Source: a virus. Taken from it: a stretch of 45,966 bases of DNA. Under the pieces are notes generated by a model. It saw only the letters and a program-made list of their open reading frames with translations, made no database searches and was not told where the DNA came from. The translations under genes and the position numbers were made by a program. Location of the stretch: IMG/VR virus record IMGVR_UViG_3300046413_000426, positions 1 to 45,966 of that record; one strand, 5' to 3'. Positions within the stretch are counted from its first letter, which is position 1; each line of letters opens with the position of its first letter. Below are positions 31,422 to 38,929 of the stretch, in pieces.

Positions 31422-31922
31422 ATGGGGTATCAACCTGTAAAACTAATCTATAACTCATACCAGCCGACCAATTTGGAGGTTGGTATGATGTTTGCTATGG
31501 ATGTCACTATAAATGAGCATTCATACTTGCATTTGAGGAAGCTTGAGAAGCTACCACGGAATATTGAAGAATATTTACAGCATAACGGATTGCCCGTTAA
31601 GCCTTATTTTATTAGAGCTGTAGACTCTAACCCAGATGTTCCACCAGAGGTGGTGGCATATCCAGATCAAATTGCATACTATGATCAAGATGGTCAACTG
31701 TTTGATTTTACAGTTGATGATATGAACTACATATGTATAGAAGATGATGGATATATCGGATTATACTTTGATGACGAAACAAACCAACCTGTATTAGAGG
31801 ATGGTCGTGTTGTAGTCACATCAATGGATAATGTATTCGATGCAGATGATGAAGACTGGGAAGAGCACAATCTAATAGAAGATTGGGATGTCACATTACA
31901 AGATGGTCTAGATGACCTATAG
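31422..31922 (+). CDS. Acidic unknown protein
   Basis: Encodes 166 aa, very acidic towards the end (VFDADDEDWEEHNLIEDWDV). Beta-like core (YICIEDDGYIGLYFDDETNQ). Acidic phage proteins of this size can be DNA mimics or inhibitors, but nothing specific is visible. Tightly packed after the coiled-coil gene. Confidence 0.55.
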   Translation: MGYQPVKLIYNSYQPTNLEVGMMFAMDVTINEHSYLHLRKLEKLPRNIEEYLQHNGLPVKPYFIRAVDSNPDVPPEVVAYPDQIAYYDQDGQLFDFTVDDMNYICIEDDGYIGLYFDDETNQPVLEDGRVVVTSMDNVFDADDEDWEEHNLIEDWDVTLQDGLDDL

Positions 31923-31928
31923 TACACA

Positions 31929-31974
31929 ACAAAGTTTAATTATTTAAAAACAAAGTTTTATAAAAAAACAAAGT
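31929..31974. repeat. Three direct ACAAAGT repeats in a leader
   Basis: ACAAAGT occurs near 31929, 31949 and 31968, about 20 bases apart, in the A/T-rich 53-base gap before the ParB-like gene. Two helical turns apart, they could be binding sites for the product or simply the leader's A-rich pattern. Confidence 0.4.
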
Positions 31975-31975
31975 C

Positions 31976-32734
31976 ATGAAAAAAACAACATTAATTACAG
32001 GATTTACAGCTTCAAATTTTAAGCAATGGTTAGGCAAGAAGAAAATTAGCTTCTTAGCAGGTATTAATAGACCAATTGATCCAGCACAAGTTACAAAGCT
32101 TGCTGTTTCTGTAGATTTACTAGGTACACAACGTACTATTGTTATTGCGGAATTATCATTTATTACAGGTAAGAAAGAGTGGTACATCATTGATGGTCAA
32201 CACTTATATCATGCATTGATGCGTAATGGTCAAGATATTCCATATGTAGTAGTAGCTATTAAAGACAAAGCTGATCTTGTAGAGAAAATTGCATTATTGA
32301 ATGCTTCTTCTAAAAGCTGGTCTACACAAGACTACATCACTGCATGGGGATCGTTGAAAACTGATTATGTTAAATTGAATGAGTATTTGAATCGTTATGA
32401 TTTAGAGAAAGCTTTCACTGCATCCGTGTTAATGAATTTTGCACACGATGGTAGTGGTATCAATAAGCATATTAAGAAAGGTACTTTTGAAATTATCAAT
32501 GAAGAAGAGAATGTAAAGATTCTTGATTATATCACTGATGTATTAAAAGTTATTCCTCGTCAAAATCGTGTAGAGAATAAGTATGTATGTCGTGAGTTCT
32601 TAAACTTTATCAAAGGTTGTCCAGATTACAATCACGAACGATTCATTTCAAACATGCTTAAAATTAAAGATGAATTCAAATTTGCTACACAGCAAGAAGG
32701 ACGTTTGTCAGATTTCTTTTATAAACTAAAATAA
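31976..32734 (+). CDS. ParB/Srx-fold (DGQHR-like) protein
   Basis: Encodes 252 aa. N-terminal ParB-like nuclease domain: INRPIDPAQVTKLAVSVDLL, WYIIDGQHLYHALMRNGQDI, and NASSKSWSTQDYI after it; these match 'R-x-x...I-D-G-Q-H-R...N-x-x-x-x-x-W' patterns. Helical C-terminal half. Phage relatives range from DNA-binding to nuclease or sulfiredoxin-like activities; the catalytic outcome cannot be decided. Its leader carries three ACAAAGT repeats. Confidence 0.65.
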   Translation: MKKTTLITGFTASNFKQWLGKKKISFLAGINRPIDPAQVTKLAVSVDLLGTQRTIVIAELSFITGKKEWYIIDGQHLYHALMRNGQDIPYVVVAIKDKADLVEKIALLNASSKSWSTQDYITAWGSLKTDYVKLNEYLNRYDLEKAFTASVLMNFAHDGSGINKHIKKGTFEIINEEENVKILDYITDVLKVIPRQNRVENKYVCREFLNFIKGCPDYNHERFISNMLKIKDEFKFATQQEGRLSDFFYKLK

Positions 32735-32742
32735 TTAAAGTT

Positions 32743-32961
32743 ATGTCTATTAAAACACGCGTAGGTAGAATGGTTGAAGTAATCAACCAAAATAAAAAGA
32801 AAAGCTCTGCTGATACATATCACTCTGTATTATTAAAGACTGGTAACACAGTGAGAGAATTTCTATTTACAACAGTTGAGCTAGATGTAGCCTCTTCACG
32901 TGCTCGAAAGAACATTGAGGATACATTGGAGCAAAGCTTCATTTCTAAAATTATAGATTAA
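32743..32961 (+). CDS. Small basic protein, unknown
   Basis: Encodes 72 aa (MSIKTRVGRMVEVINQNKKK; middle KTGNTVREFLFTTVELDVAS). Probably a small alpha/beta protein; the next gene starts on its stop (TAATG). Function unknown. Confidence 0.5.
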   Translation: MSIKTRVGRMVEVINQNKKKSSADTYHSVLLKTGNTVREFLFTTVELDVASSRARKNIEDTLEQSFISKIID

Positions 32962-33194
32962 TGAAGAAGGTTATAGTAATCTTGAGCACTATGGGACTTA
33001 TGTCCTGTAGTGCTTATAAAATTGAAGTGCGTAATAATTACTACACTCCTATAGAAAGAACTGGTATTACATGGAGAAAACATTGGTTTTCTTTTGATAC
33101 AGAACAACAAGCAAGGAATTATATAGAACATTTACGCACTGAAGCTCAGATTCGTAGAGCAGCACGTAAGAAACGTTATATTAAAATCAAATAA
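32961..33194 (+). CDS. Small lipoprotein
   Basis: Encodes 77 aa. Signal MKKVIVILSTMGLMSC with lipobox LMSC (Cys16), then a short basic, aromatic domain (ERTGITWRKHWFSFDTEQQA; RRAARKKRYIKIK). Second lipoprotein in this module, so envelope modification is plausible. Confidence 0.6.
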   Translation: MKKVIVILSTMGLMSCSAYKIEVRNNYYTPIERTGITWRKHWFSFDTEQQARNYIEHLRTEAQIRRAARKKRYIKIK

Positions 33195-33195
33195 T

Positions 33196-33468
33196 ATGTC
33201 TACAGCTAAAGGAACAAGCTATGTCACATGCTATCATCCAGAGAACGATGATCTATGGTGTGAGCTAGAAGTAACATGGAAGCACACAAGCGAACCAGCA
33301 GTTATGTATTATGAGGATGGTTCAGGCTATCCTGGCGATGAGTCATTTGAGATTATAGAATCAAAGATGATTTCATATTGTGATCAACCAGTACAAGAAA
33401 TGGTAGAACCACATTGGATTGATTGGGATAAAGTAATGGAGGATTTAGATCCTGAAAACTTATATTAA
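33196..33468 (+). CDS. Small acidic protein, unknown
   Basis: Encodes 90 aa: Trp/Glu-rich (ENDDLWCELEVTWKHTSEPA), ending HWIDWDKVMEDLDPENLY. Beta-sheet-like pattern. Resembles small phage proteins of unknown role. Starts one base after the lipoprotein stop. Confidence 0.5.
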   Translation: MSTAKGTSYVTCYHPENDDLWCELEVTWKHTSEPAVMYYEDGSGYPGDESFEIIESKMISYCDQPVQEMVEPHWIDWDKVMEDLDPENLY

Positions 33469-33469
33469 T

Positions 33470-33628
33470 ATGTCAGAAGTAGAAAAAGCTGAGGAGCTTA
33501 TGAAAACCTTTGGAGATGTTGCATATGATGCAGCACAACTCGCACAAGATCAGTATGGTGAACAGGAAAATCCTGATCAATTTTTATTTTGGCACAGAGT
33601 TAAAATTTATATTCATGCACACAGCTAA
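33470..33628 (+). CDS. 52-aa protein
   Basis: Begins one base after the preceding stop: MSEVEKAEELMKTFGDVAYD, acidic helices, then FLFWHRVKIYIHAHS. It overlaps the following gene by 14 bases. Operon spacing supports translation; function unknown. Confidence 0.45.
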   Translation: MSEVEKAEELMKTFGDVAYDAAQLAQDQYGEQENPDQFLFWHRVKIYIHAHS

Positions 33629-33770
33629 AATCACTGTACAGTCAACCTTTGAGCATATTGACAAAGAGTTGAAAAAGGAGTATCTTCGTGATAAACAACG
33701 ATACTTAGAAAAATGGGGCTTACGAGCTATTAAAACTAACACACCTAAAACAGCATTAGAATCATGGTAA
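33615..33770 (+). CDS. 51-aa basic protein
   Basis: Start chosen at the internal ATG (MHTAKITVQSTFEHIDKELK) because the longer frame back to 33510 runs across the 52-aa gene. Basic helical body (KEYLRDKQRYLEKWGLRAIK). Overlaps the membrane protein gene downstream by seven bases. Confidence 0.5.
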   Translation: MHTAKITVQSTFEHIDKELKKEYLRDKQRYLEKWGLRAIKTNTPKTALESW

Positions 33771-34075
33771 AGATCTATACAATTGGACATTTGATTCTTG
33801 CAATATTTGTAGGCTGTGTTACAACTTCTATAATCTTAGGTGTAAAACAAGGTTTAGAAGAAAGAGATCGTGAAATAACACGATTTGAACAGCTTCCTCT
33901 TTCTAAATGCGATAGTTTAGTTATGGCTAATGATTCATTGGTTACACGAATGGTAACATTAGAGAATAGATTACTACAATATCAAACTGGTTTGTCATTC
34001 TTAAAAGATAAAGACAAAGGAGCTTATGATTATGCAGTTAATGCAGGTAATCTTAAATTTGAAGACTTATGGTAG
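33764..34075 (+). CDS. Single-pass membrane protein with coiled coil (Rz-like layout)
   Basis: Encodes 103 aa. N-terminal membrane helix (IGHLILAIFVGCVTTSIILG) and an extramembrane helix/coiled coil (DSLVTRMVTLENRLLQYQTG). Layout recalls spanin (Rz)-type proteins or phage membrane-anchored coiled coils, but no partner lipoprotein is adjacent, so function stays open. Confidence 0.5.
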   Translation: MVKIYTIGHLILAIFVGCVTTSIILGVKQGLEERDREITRFEQLPLSKCDSLVMANDSLVTRMVTLENRLLQYQTGLSFLKDKDKGAYDYAVNAGNLKFEDLW

Positions 34076-34212
34076 TACCAATAATGGTCATCCTACTCAT
34101 CTCTGGACTTATAGTCTGGAGATGGGTTATAGGAATAGACTACATGCACAAGAACCATCCTAATTACAAGGGTGAAGATTTATTTGGAGAAGATGAGGAA
34201 CACAAAAATTAA
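34069..34212 (+). CDS. 47-aa single-pass membrane protein
   Basis: Overlaps the previous stop by seven bases. MVVPIMVILLISGLIVWRWV is a membrane helix followed by a charged tail (YKGEDLFGEDEEHKN). The following gene starts inside it. Translation is supported by packing only. Confidence 0.45.
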   Translation: MVVPIMVILLISGLIVWRWVIGIDYMHKNHPNYKGEDLFGEDEEHKN

Positions 34213-34732
34213 AGAAAGTTCAGCTATTTGTACAAGCTGTGGACATAGTCATGATGTAGAGGTAATAAAAAATAAATACGAAAGTTTTCAACGAGGACGT
34301 ACAAGCTTTTATTGTGAATCCTGCAACACTTATAATCGTATTATATCTACAAAAACAGGAATCTTTCGCCTAGGTTCTCTAAAACCAAAGGGCAAAGGTC
34401 CTGTAACTGTTAGAGAAGACAGAATGAACTGTCCTCATTGTGATAGATCTATAGACAGAGAAGATTTTGATTTCTTACTAAAGAACAGAACTTATAGAAG
34501 AACTACATGTCAATCGTGTTATGGTCCAGTGTTAATTAGAAGAACTGTACTTGGGTTTTATACCACTGCGAAAGCAGATATCAGAAGAAAAGCAATTAAT
34601 ACAGAAAAAGGAATTAATCGTCTTGAATTCGATCCTGAAACAAAGACATTTAAAACTATAAAAGACAGATATTATTTGCACAAAATGTGGAAACAGATTA
34701 AACAACAAGAAAATGATACCAATCCTAAATAA
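34193..34732 (+). CDS. Protein with multiple zinc ribbons
   Basis: Encodes 179 aa from ATG 34193 (MRNTKIKESSAICTSCGHSH); an upstream in-frame start at 34172 would lie deeper in the previous gene. Eight Cys in four CxxC pairs: ICTSCGH, FYCESCN, MNCPHCDRS, TTCQSCYG, giving two zinc sites. Basic linkers. Likely nucleic-acid- or polymerase-binding. Its C-terminus IKQQEN is encoded by the repeated junction sequence. Confidence 0.6.
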   Translation: MRNTKIKESSAICTSCGHSHDVEVIKNKYESFQRGRTSFYCESCNTYNRIISTKTGIFRLGSLKPKGKGPVTVREDRMNCPHCDRSIDREDFDFLLKNRTYRRTTCQSCYGPVLIRRTVLGFYTTAKADIRRKAINTEKGINRLEFDPETKTFKTIKDRYYLHKMWKQIKQQENDTNPK

Positions 34733-35090
34733 AACATATTACTTTTTTGATGATGGTAAGATTAGATTCAGTCGAAGAAGTAGAGTTGTAATAAAAGAAA
34801 TCATTCCATTTAACGAAATTGACCAAGAAACCTTGGCTAAATGGGAAGATGACGTAAATGAATGCGATTGGTTGTATAGAGAAACAACTGACTATTTCGT
34901 TAAAGCTGAAGCAAGTGAAGAAGTTAATGGAAACGTAATCGATGAAACCTTAATGTTTGTTAGAAGCAAAAACGATGGTTGGTTTAGCCTTGGTTTTTGG
35001 GGAGGAAGATTAGACATTGATGGAACACTTAACGCTTTTTGCGAAGAACATTTTAAGGAATTACCTAAACAACAAGACAATGGTAAATAA
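34713..35090 (+). CDS. Unknown protein (junction block 1)
   Basis: Encodes 125 aa. Beta-rich: KTYYFFDDGKIRFSRRSRVV then DETLMFVRSKNDGWFSLGFW, ending KELPKQQDNGK. Similar small beta proteins occur in Bacteroidota phages. The start is supplied by a junction copy. Function unknown. Confidence 0.6.
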   Translation: MIPILNKTYYFFDDGKIRFSRRSRVVIKEIIPFNEIDQETLAKWEDDVNECDWLYRETTDYFVKAEASEEVNGNVIDETLMFVRSKNDGWFSLGFWGGRLDIDGTLNAFCEEHFKELPKQQDNGK

Positions 35091-35331
35091 ACAAACGGCA
35101 ATGATACAAATGCTTGAGTTCATTAATGAATTAGGTGAAAAGCATCCAAGTAAAATGCACGCAGTGTTATGTCGAGAGAAAGCTATAGAACTGCTTGAAG
35201 TTGAAAAAGAGCAGATAATAAATGCGGCACACGGTAATAGAGTTGTAGGAGGGCTTGATGAAAATGGTTATTTTACATTAATAGAAGTAACAGGAGAAGA
35301 TTATTACAAGGAAACTTATGGAAAAGAATAA
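35080..35331 (+). CDS. Small helical phage protein (junction block 2)
   Basis: Encodes 83 aa from the ATG supplied by the junction copy (MVNKQTAMIQMLEFINELGE). An in-frame start at 35017 would overlap the previous gene by over 70 bases. Pattern KAIELLEVEKEQIINAA ... GEDYYKETYGK matches a widespread small Bacteroidota-phage type with 'LLE.EK.QI..A' and 'YY.ETYG'. Function unknown. Confidence 0.65.
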   Translation: MVNKQTAMIQMLEFINELGEKHPSKMHAVLCREKAIELLEVEKEQIINAAHGNRVVGGLDENGYFTLIEVTGEDYYKETYGKE

Positions 35332-35332
35332 A

Positions 35333-35542
35333 ATGAGAACAATAACAAGATCAGTAATTAAACTTTCAGAGATACCTGAAGAGTTTCACAAAGAAGATGT
35401 GTTGGTTGGTCACAAAGAACACACTTATATTGAGTGTCATATTGATGATTCTTTAGGAGCTAGTCCCCTTACTTTATGGATGATAAGTCAATATCCAACA
35501 ATAAAACGTAAGATTAGTTTTCTTATTCACATAGATAAATAA
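35333..35542 (+). CDS. Small protein, unknown
   Basis: Encodes 69 aa from ATG 35333 (MRTITRSVIKLSEIPEEFHK), one base after the previous stop; a start at 35318 would add five residues. Beta-like (HTYIECHIDD). No family recognised. Confidence 0.5.
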   Translation: MRTITRSVIKLSEIPEEFHKEDVLVGHKEHTYIECHIDDSLGASPLTLWMISQYPTIKRKISFLIHIDK

Positions 35543-35546
35543 GACA

Positions 35547-35930
35547 ATGGAAAGAGAGTTCTGCTCATACGAGCAATCATTAGCCTTAAAGGAATTAGGG
35601 TTTGATGAAGATTGTTTTGTATCATTTTTTATACCCAATTTGTATAGCATAAAATTTACTGCTACTACAAAAAGAAATTCAACTTTGGCAATGGGTAAAG
35701 ATGGATGTACTGCTCCACTTAAACAACAAGTATTTAAATGGTTTAGGGAGAAGTATGAATTATATTATCGCATAAGTGGGGTAAAACAAAGCCGATATCA
35801 TTATTCTATTGACTATCAATATAAAGATGGTAAATGGGGAATGATGGGAGGAGATATTACTACCTACGAAGAAGCAGAGAATGCTTGTATTGATAAACTT
35901 ATTTCAATCTGTAAACAACAAGACAAATGA
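35547..35930 (+). CDS. Unknown protein (partial junction at start)
   Basis: Encodes 127 aa: MEREFCSYEQSLALKELGFD, central region rich in aromatics (KWFREKYELYYRISGVKQSR), end EAENACIDKLISICKQQDK. The 'S/C-Y-E-Q-A-L-A-L-K-E-L-G-F-D' opening is common in small Bacteroidota-phage proteins of unknown function. Its start carries AAGACAATG, and its end a full junction copy. Confidence 0.6.
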   Translation: MEREFCSYEQSLALKELGFDEDCFVSFFIPNLYSIKFTATTKRNSTLAMGKDGCTAPLKQQVFKWFREKYELYYRISGVKQSRYHYSIDYQYKDGKWGMMGGDITTYEEAENACIDKLISICKQQDK

Positions 35931-36100
35931 TTAATGTATATCCAACAAATGACTTAGAAGAACATATTTTAGATTCCACTTGCAAATGTATGCCAAAGAT
36001 TGAGGAAGAATATGGAGAAATGATTGTAGTACACAATTCATTTGATTGCAGGGAAGCTGTAGAGGAAGCGAAAGAAATAATTAAACAACAAGAAAAATGA
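35927..36100 (+). CDS. 57-aa protein (junction block)
   Basis: ATG supplied by the junction copy, ATGA overlap with the previous stop. Sequence MINVYPTNDLEEHILDSTCK then IVVHNSFDCREAVEEAKEII and KQQEK. The 'I-V-V-H-N-S-F-D-x-R-E' stretch is a recognisable small phage protein type; role unknown. Confidence 0.6.
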   Translation: MINVYPTNDLEEHILDSTCKCMPKIEEEYGEMIVVHNSFDCREAVEEAKEIIKQQEK

Positions 36101-36243
36101 TAGGAGATGTAGTACTTTGGATAGTAAAATTTGTGAAGCAACAGTTTTTGTGTATTCACAATTATATGCCTGATAGAATAGGTATTATAACAGGCTTGGG
36201 ACACTCAAGAATTTGCACTAAGTGTGGTAAGTATGAAGACTAA
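36097..36243 (+). CDS. 48-aa zinc-binding-like protein (junction block)
   Basis: Starts in ATGA overlap at a junction copy. MIGDVVLWIVKFVKQQFLCI then H-N ... ICTKCGKYED: a C-x-H plus CxxC arrangement fits a small zinc site as in short phage proteins of the DUF1660 kind. The stop TAA is the first codon of the next junction copy. Confidence 0.55.
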   Translation: MIGDVVLWIVKFVKQQFLCIHNYMPDRIGIITGLGHSRICTKCGKYED

Positions 36244-36255
36244 ACAACAAGACAA

Positions 36256-36510
36256 ATGAAACTATATACAGAAGAACAAGTATTAAATTCAATGAAGTCT
36301 GTTATTTATTATGTTAATCATTACCACGTAAATGTTATTGATAAAATAATTGACAATCACATTAAAGCTTTGGGTGCTGTTGAACTACCGAGTGACGATG
36401 AGATTATAGAGCATTTAAAAGGCATTGGAGATGATGAACATAAACTTGGCTTTAGTAGAGGGACACAATGGGCAATTAATCATATTAAACAACAAGAAGA
36501 TGGCAAATAA
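36256..36510 (+). CDS. Small helical acidic protein (junction block)
   Basis: Encodes 84 aa: MKLYTEEQVLNSMKSVIYYV, HIKALGAVELPSDDEI, then FSRGTQWAINHIKQQEDGK. 'YTEEQV' at the start and 'E-L-P-S-D-(D/E)-E-I' are features of a frequent small Bacteroidota-phage family. Start and end are both junction copies. Function unknown. Confidence 0.6.
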   Translation: MKLYTEEQVLNSMKSVIYYVNHYHVNVIDKIIDNHIKALGAVELPSDDEIIEHLKGIGDDEHKLGFSRGTQWAINHIKQQEDGK

Positions 36511-36739
36511 AGACAAATGCGTAATTTGTGGTATAGAAACACAATACGATCAATCAACAAGTGTAGATTATAGATTTAACTATGTTGATGGAATGGGACA
36601 ATTATGTGGCAATTGCTACAAGAAAGGTTCTACACCTATAGAGCACATTAGTATTCCAAAAGAATACATTAGTAAATATTCCAATGATATGGAATTAGGT
36701 GGTGCTGTTAGACAGTTTTATAATCAAAACTACAAATAA
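36500..36739 (+). CDS. Zinc-binding protein (last junction block gene)
   Basis: Encodes 79 aa from ATG 36500 (MANKDKCVICGIETQYDQST), set by the last junction copy; an in-frame start at 36425 would overlap the previous gene. CVIC and LCGNCYKKG give a four-Cys zinc site. Last gene before the RNA-repair genes. Confidence 0.6.
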   Translation: MANKDKCVICGIETQYDQSTSVDYRFNYVDGMGQLCGNCYKKGSTPIEHISIPKEYISKYSNDMELGGAVRQFYNQNYK

Positions 36740-36754
36740 TTTAAAAGCGTAATT

Positions 36755-37879
36755 ATGGAAAATAACAATTCAGTATGCTTTGTAGGTAAAGTTACCGACA
36801 TCAAACCAATTGATGGGGCAGACAATATCGAATTAGTAGTAATAAACGGATGGAATTGCATCAGTAAGAAAGGTGAATATAAAGTAAATCAATTAGCAAT
36901 CATTGCTACTACAGATGCAATTATACCACAATCGTTATCTGATGAAATCGGTGTTACCAATTACTTACGCAAAGGTGGACGTGTGCGTACTATCAAACTA
37001 CGTGGTGTGTATTCTGAATGCTTAATCATCCCATTACATGATGCAATGGATCCTAAATTATTGAGCGAAGAAGGTAAGGATTTGATGGATGAATTAGGTA
37101 TCTATAAATATGAACCACCAGTTAGACAAGTTCAATTAGCAGGAGGACGTAAGATTAAATACAAGGATAATCCAAACTTCCACGTCTACTATAAGTTTCC
37201 TAACTTTAAGAACGTACCTAATATGTTTAATGAAGATGACGTAGTTGAAATCACTCGTAAGATTCATGGTACAAATGCTCGTTATGGTATTATCAAAAAG
37301 ACTAAACCATCATTATGGGATAAAGTAAGGAAATACTTTGGTAATGAATGGGCTGAATATGAATTTGTTTATGGATCACACAATGTAGAGAAAGGATCTG
37401 ACAGTCAAGGATTCTACGATACAGATGTATGGAGAACAATTGCTGATCGATATGATATCAAAGACAAATTATGGTCTCATGTTAAAACATGGTATTCACC
37501 TGATATGATTGGTACTGGTTTTATTATCTATGGAGAAATCTATGGCAAAGGTATCCAGAAGAACTATGAATATGGTTTAGATGATATCGAGTTTGTAGGA
37601 TTTGATGTTGAGGTAAATAGTATATACCAATCAGTATATCGATCAGACGCAGAGATTGCTTCTTTAAAATTAGACTATGTAGAGTTATTATATAGAGGAT
37701 TTTGGTCTCAAGAAGTACAAGACGCATTTACATTCAATCAATTCATTGACGGTACTAAAGTGCCACATGAAGGTATTGTTATCAAATATGAATCAGGTAG
37801 TAGAAGTAAAGTAGCTAAAGTAATTAATCCAGACTATCACATCTATGCTGAAAAGAAAGATGTAGGAGATTCACATTAA
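36755..37879 (+). CDS. RNA ligase with N-terminal OB-like domain
   Basis: Encodes 374 aa. The N-terminal ~1-100 (FVGKVTDIKPIDGADNIELV, NGWNCISKKGE) is like the OB-type domain of Rnl5/DraRnl-type ligases. Nucleotidyltransferase motifs: I = K169-I-H-G (EITRKIHGTNARYG), Ia/III-like VYGSHNV, III = FIIYGEIYGKG (~256-266), IV = HEGIVIKY (338-345), V = KVAKVIN (352-358). It would seal RNA ends via ligase-AMP on K169. The adjacent phosphoesterase and kinase genes point to a tRNA/RNA repair role against host nucleases. Confidence 0.8.
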   Translation: MENNNSVCFVGKVTDIKPIDGADNIELVVINGWNCISKKGEYKVNQLAIIATTDAIIPQSLSDEIGVTNYLRKGGRVRTIKLRGVYSECLIIPLHDAMDPKLLSEEGKDLMDELGIYKYEPPVRQVQLAGGRKIKYKDNPNFHVYYKFPNFKNVPNMFNEDDVVEITRKIHGTNARYGIIKKTKPSLWDKVRKYFGNEWAEYEFVYGSHNVEKGSDSQGFYDTDVWRTIADRYDIKDKLWSHVKTWYSPDMIGTGFIIYGEIYGKGIQKNYEYGLDDIEFVGFDVEVNSIYQSVYRSDAEIASLKLDYVELLYRGFWSQEVQDAFTFNQFIDGTKVPHEGIVIKYESGSRSKVAKVINPDYHIYAEKKDVGDSH

Positions 37880-37886
37880 TACAATT

Positions 37887-38519
37887 ATGAAACTAAAAAT
37901 CAAATTAATCGGAGGTCAAAGGTTATTCTTTACCTCCGATACTCATTACAATCATAGAAATATCTGTAGAGGAACTACAACATGGACTGATCCAGATAGT
38001 AAAACTCGTGATTTTGATACATTAGAACAGATGAATGATCGTATAGTGAATAATATTAACTCTGTTGTAGGACAAGATGATATTTTAATTCATTTAGGAG
38101 ATTGGTCATTTGGTGGCTTTGAAAGTATTGATGCATTTAGAAATAGAATTCATTGTAATAAAATTCATTTAATTCTAGGAAACCATGATCATCATATTGA
38201 AAGAAATAATGGAGATTCTTGCATATTATTTGAATCAACTAATCAATATGTTGAATTAAGTGTAAATAAAGAACATAATTTTGTGTTAATGCACTATCCC
38301 ATCATGTCATGGAATAGAATGAACGATGGTGTTATACATTTACATGGACATGTTCATTTACCTCCTGAATTAAGAATAGGAGAAGGTAAAATGATGGATG
38401 TAGGAATGGACGGTAACAATTTCTTTCCTATAGAAATGGAAGAAGTGTTAAAGTTGATGAATAATCAACCTATAAAATCAGGATTAAAAGAAGATCATCA
38501 TATTAAAGACAAATCATGA
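37887..38519 (+). CDS. Metallophosphoesterase (RNA-repair cassette)
   Basis: Encodes 210 aa. Motifs in order: SDTHYNHRN (D-x-H), HLGDWSFGG (GD), GNHDHH, LMHYP and HLHGHVHL (GHxH). These are the metal ligands of calcineurin-like phosphoesterases. Between ligase and kinase genes it could remove terminal phosphates or cyclic phosphates, replacing the phosphatase half of a T4-type Pnkp. Overlaps the kinase gene by four bases. Confidence 0.8.
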   Translation: MKLKIKLIGGQRLFFTSDTHYNHRNICRGTTTWTDPDSKTRDFDTLEQMNDRIVNNINSVVGQDDILIHLGDWSFGGFESIDAFRNRIHCNKIHLILGNHDHHIERNNGDSCILFESTNQYVELSVNKEHNFVLMHYPIMSWNRMNDGVIHLHGHVHLPPELRIGEGKMMDVGMDGNNFFPIEMEEVLKLMNNQPIKSGLKEDHHIKDKS

Positions 38520-38926
38520 AACAATTACTATTAATTAGAGGATTACCTGGAGCAGGTAAAAGTTCATTTGCTAATTTTGTTTGGAGCGATTATGCAATAT
38601 GTGAGGCTGATAAGTTTTTCTACGATAAAGAAGGTAAATACAATTTTGATGCTACTAAATTAAAAGAAGCTCATGAATGGTGTAGAAATCAGGTAGAAAC
38701 TCGTATGAAAGACAATCAAGCTAAGCCACAGTATTATCCAGAAATTGTAGTAGCTAATACATTTACACAAGAGTGGGAAATGGAACCTTATTACAAGTTA
38801 GCAGAACAATATGGATATAGAGTGTCTACTATAATTGTAGAAAATAGACACGGGTCATCATCAGTGCATGATGTACCGTCAGAAACAATTGATAAAATGC
38901 GAAATAGATTTTCAATTAAACTATAG
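38516..38926 (+). CDS. P-loop kinase, polynucleotide kinase-like
   Basis: Encodes 136 aa. P-loop RGLPGAGKSSFANFV at residues ~8-22, CEADKFFYD (acidic motif after it), and R-rich C-terminal region, as in AAA_33/PNK 5'-kinase domains. No phosphatase domain. Transfers phosphate to 5'-OH ends, needed before ligation. With its neighbours it forms a three-gene repair set. Confidence 0.7.
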   Translation: MKQLLLIRGLPGAGKSSFANFVWSDYAICEADKFFYDKEGKYNFDATKLKEAHEWCRNQVETRMKDNQAKPQYYPEIVVANTFTQEWEMEPYYKLAEQYGYRVSTIIVENRHGSSSVHDVPSETIDKMRNRFSIKL

Positions 38927-38929
38927 AAA

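Larger units (their letters stand above)
34698..36502 (+). repeat. Repeated translation-start junction sequence (six full copies, one partial)
   Basis: TAAACAACAAGAcAAATG-like sequence precedes successive start codons: 34698-34715, 35066-35082, 35911-35929, 36081-36099, 36241-36258 and 36486-36502, with a partial AAGACAATG at 35541-35549. The 3' end of each copy is the start codon; the 5' part encodes the last residues of the upstream gene (KQQD/KQQE), or begins with its stop. Individual copies differ by 1-3 bases. Coordinates span the family. Confidence 0.85.
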
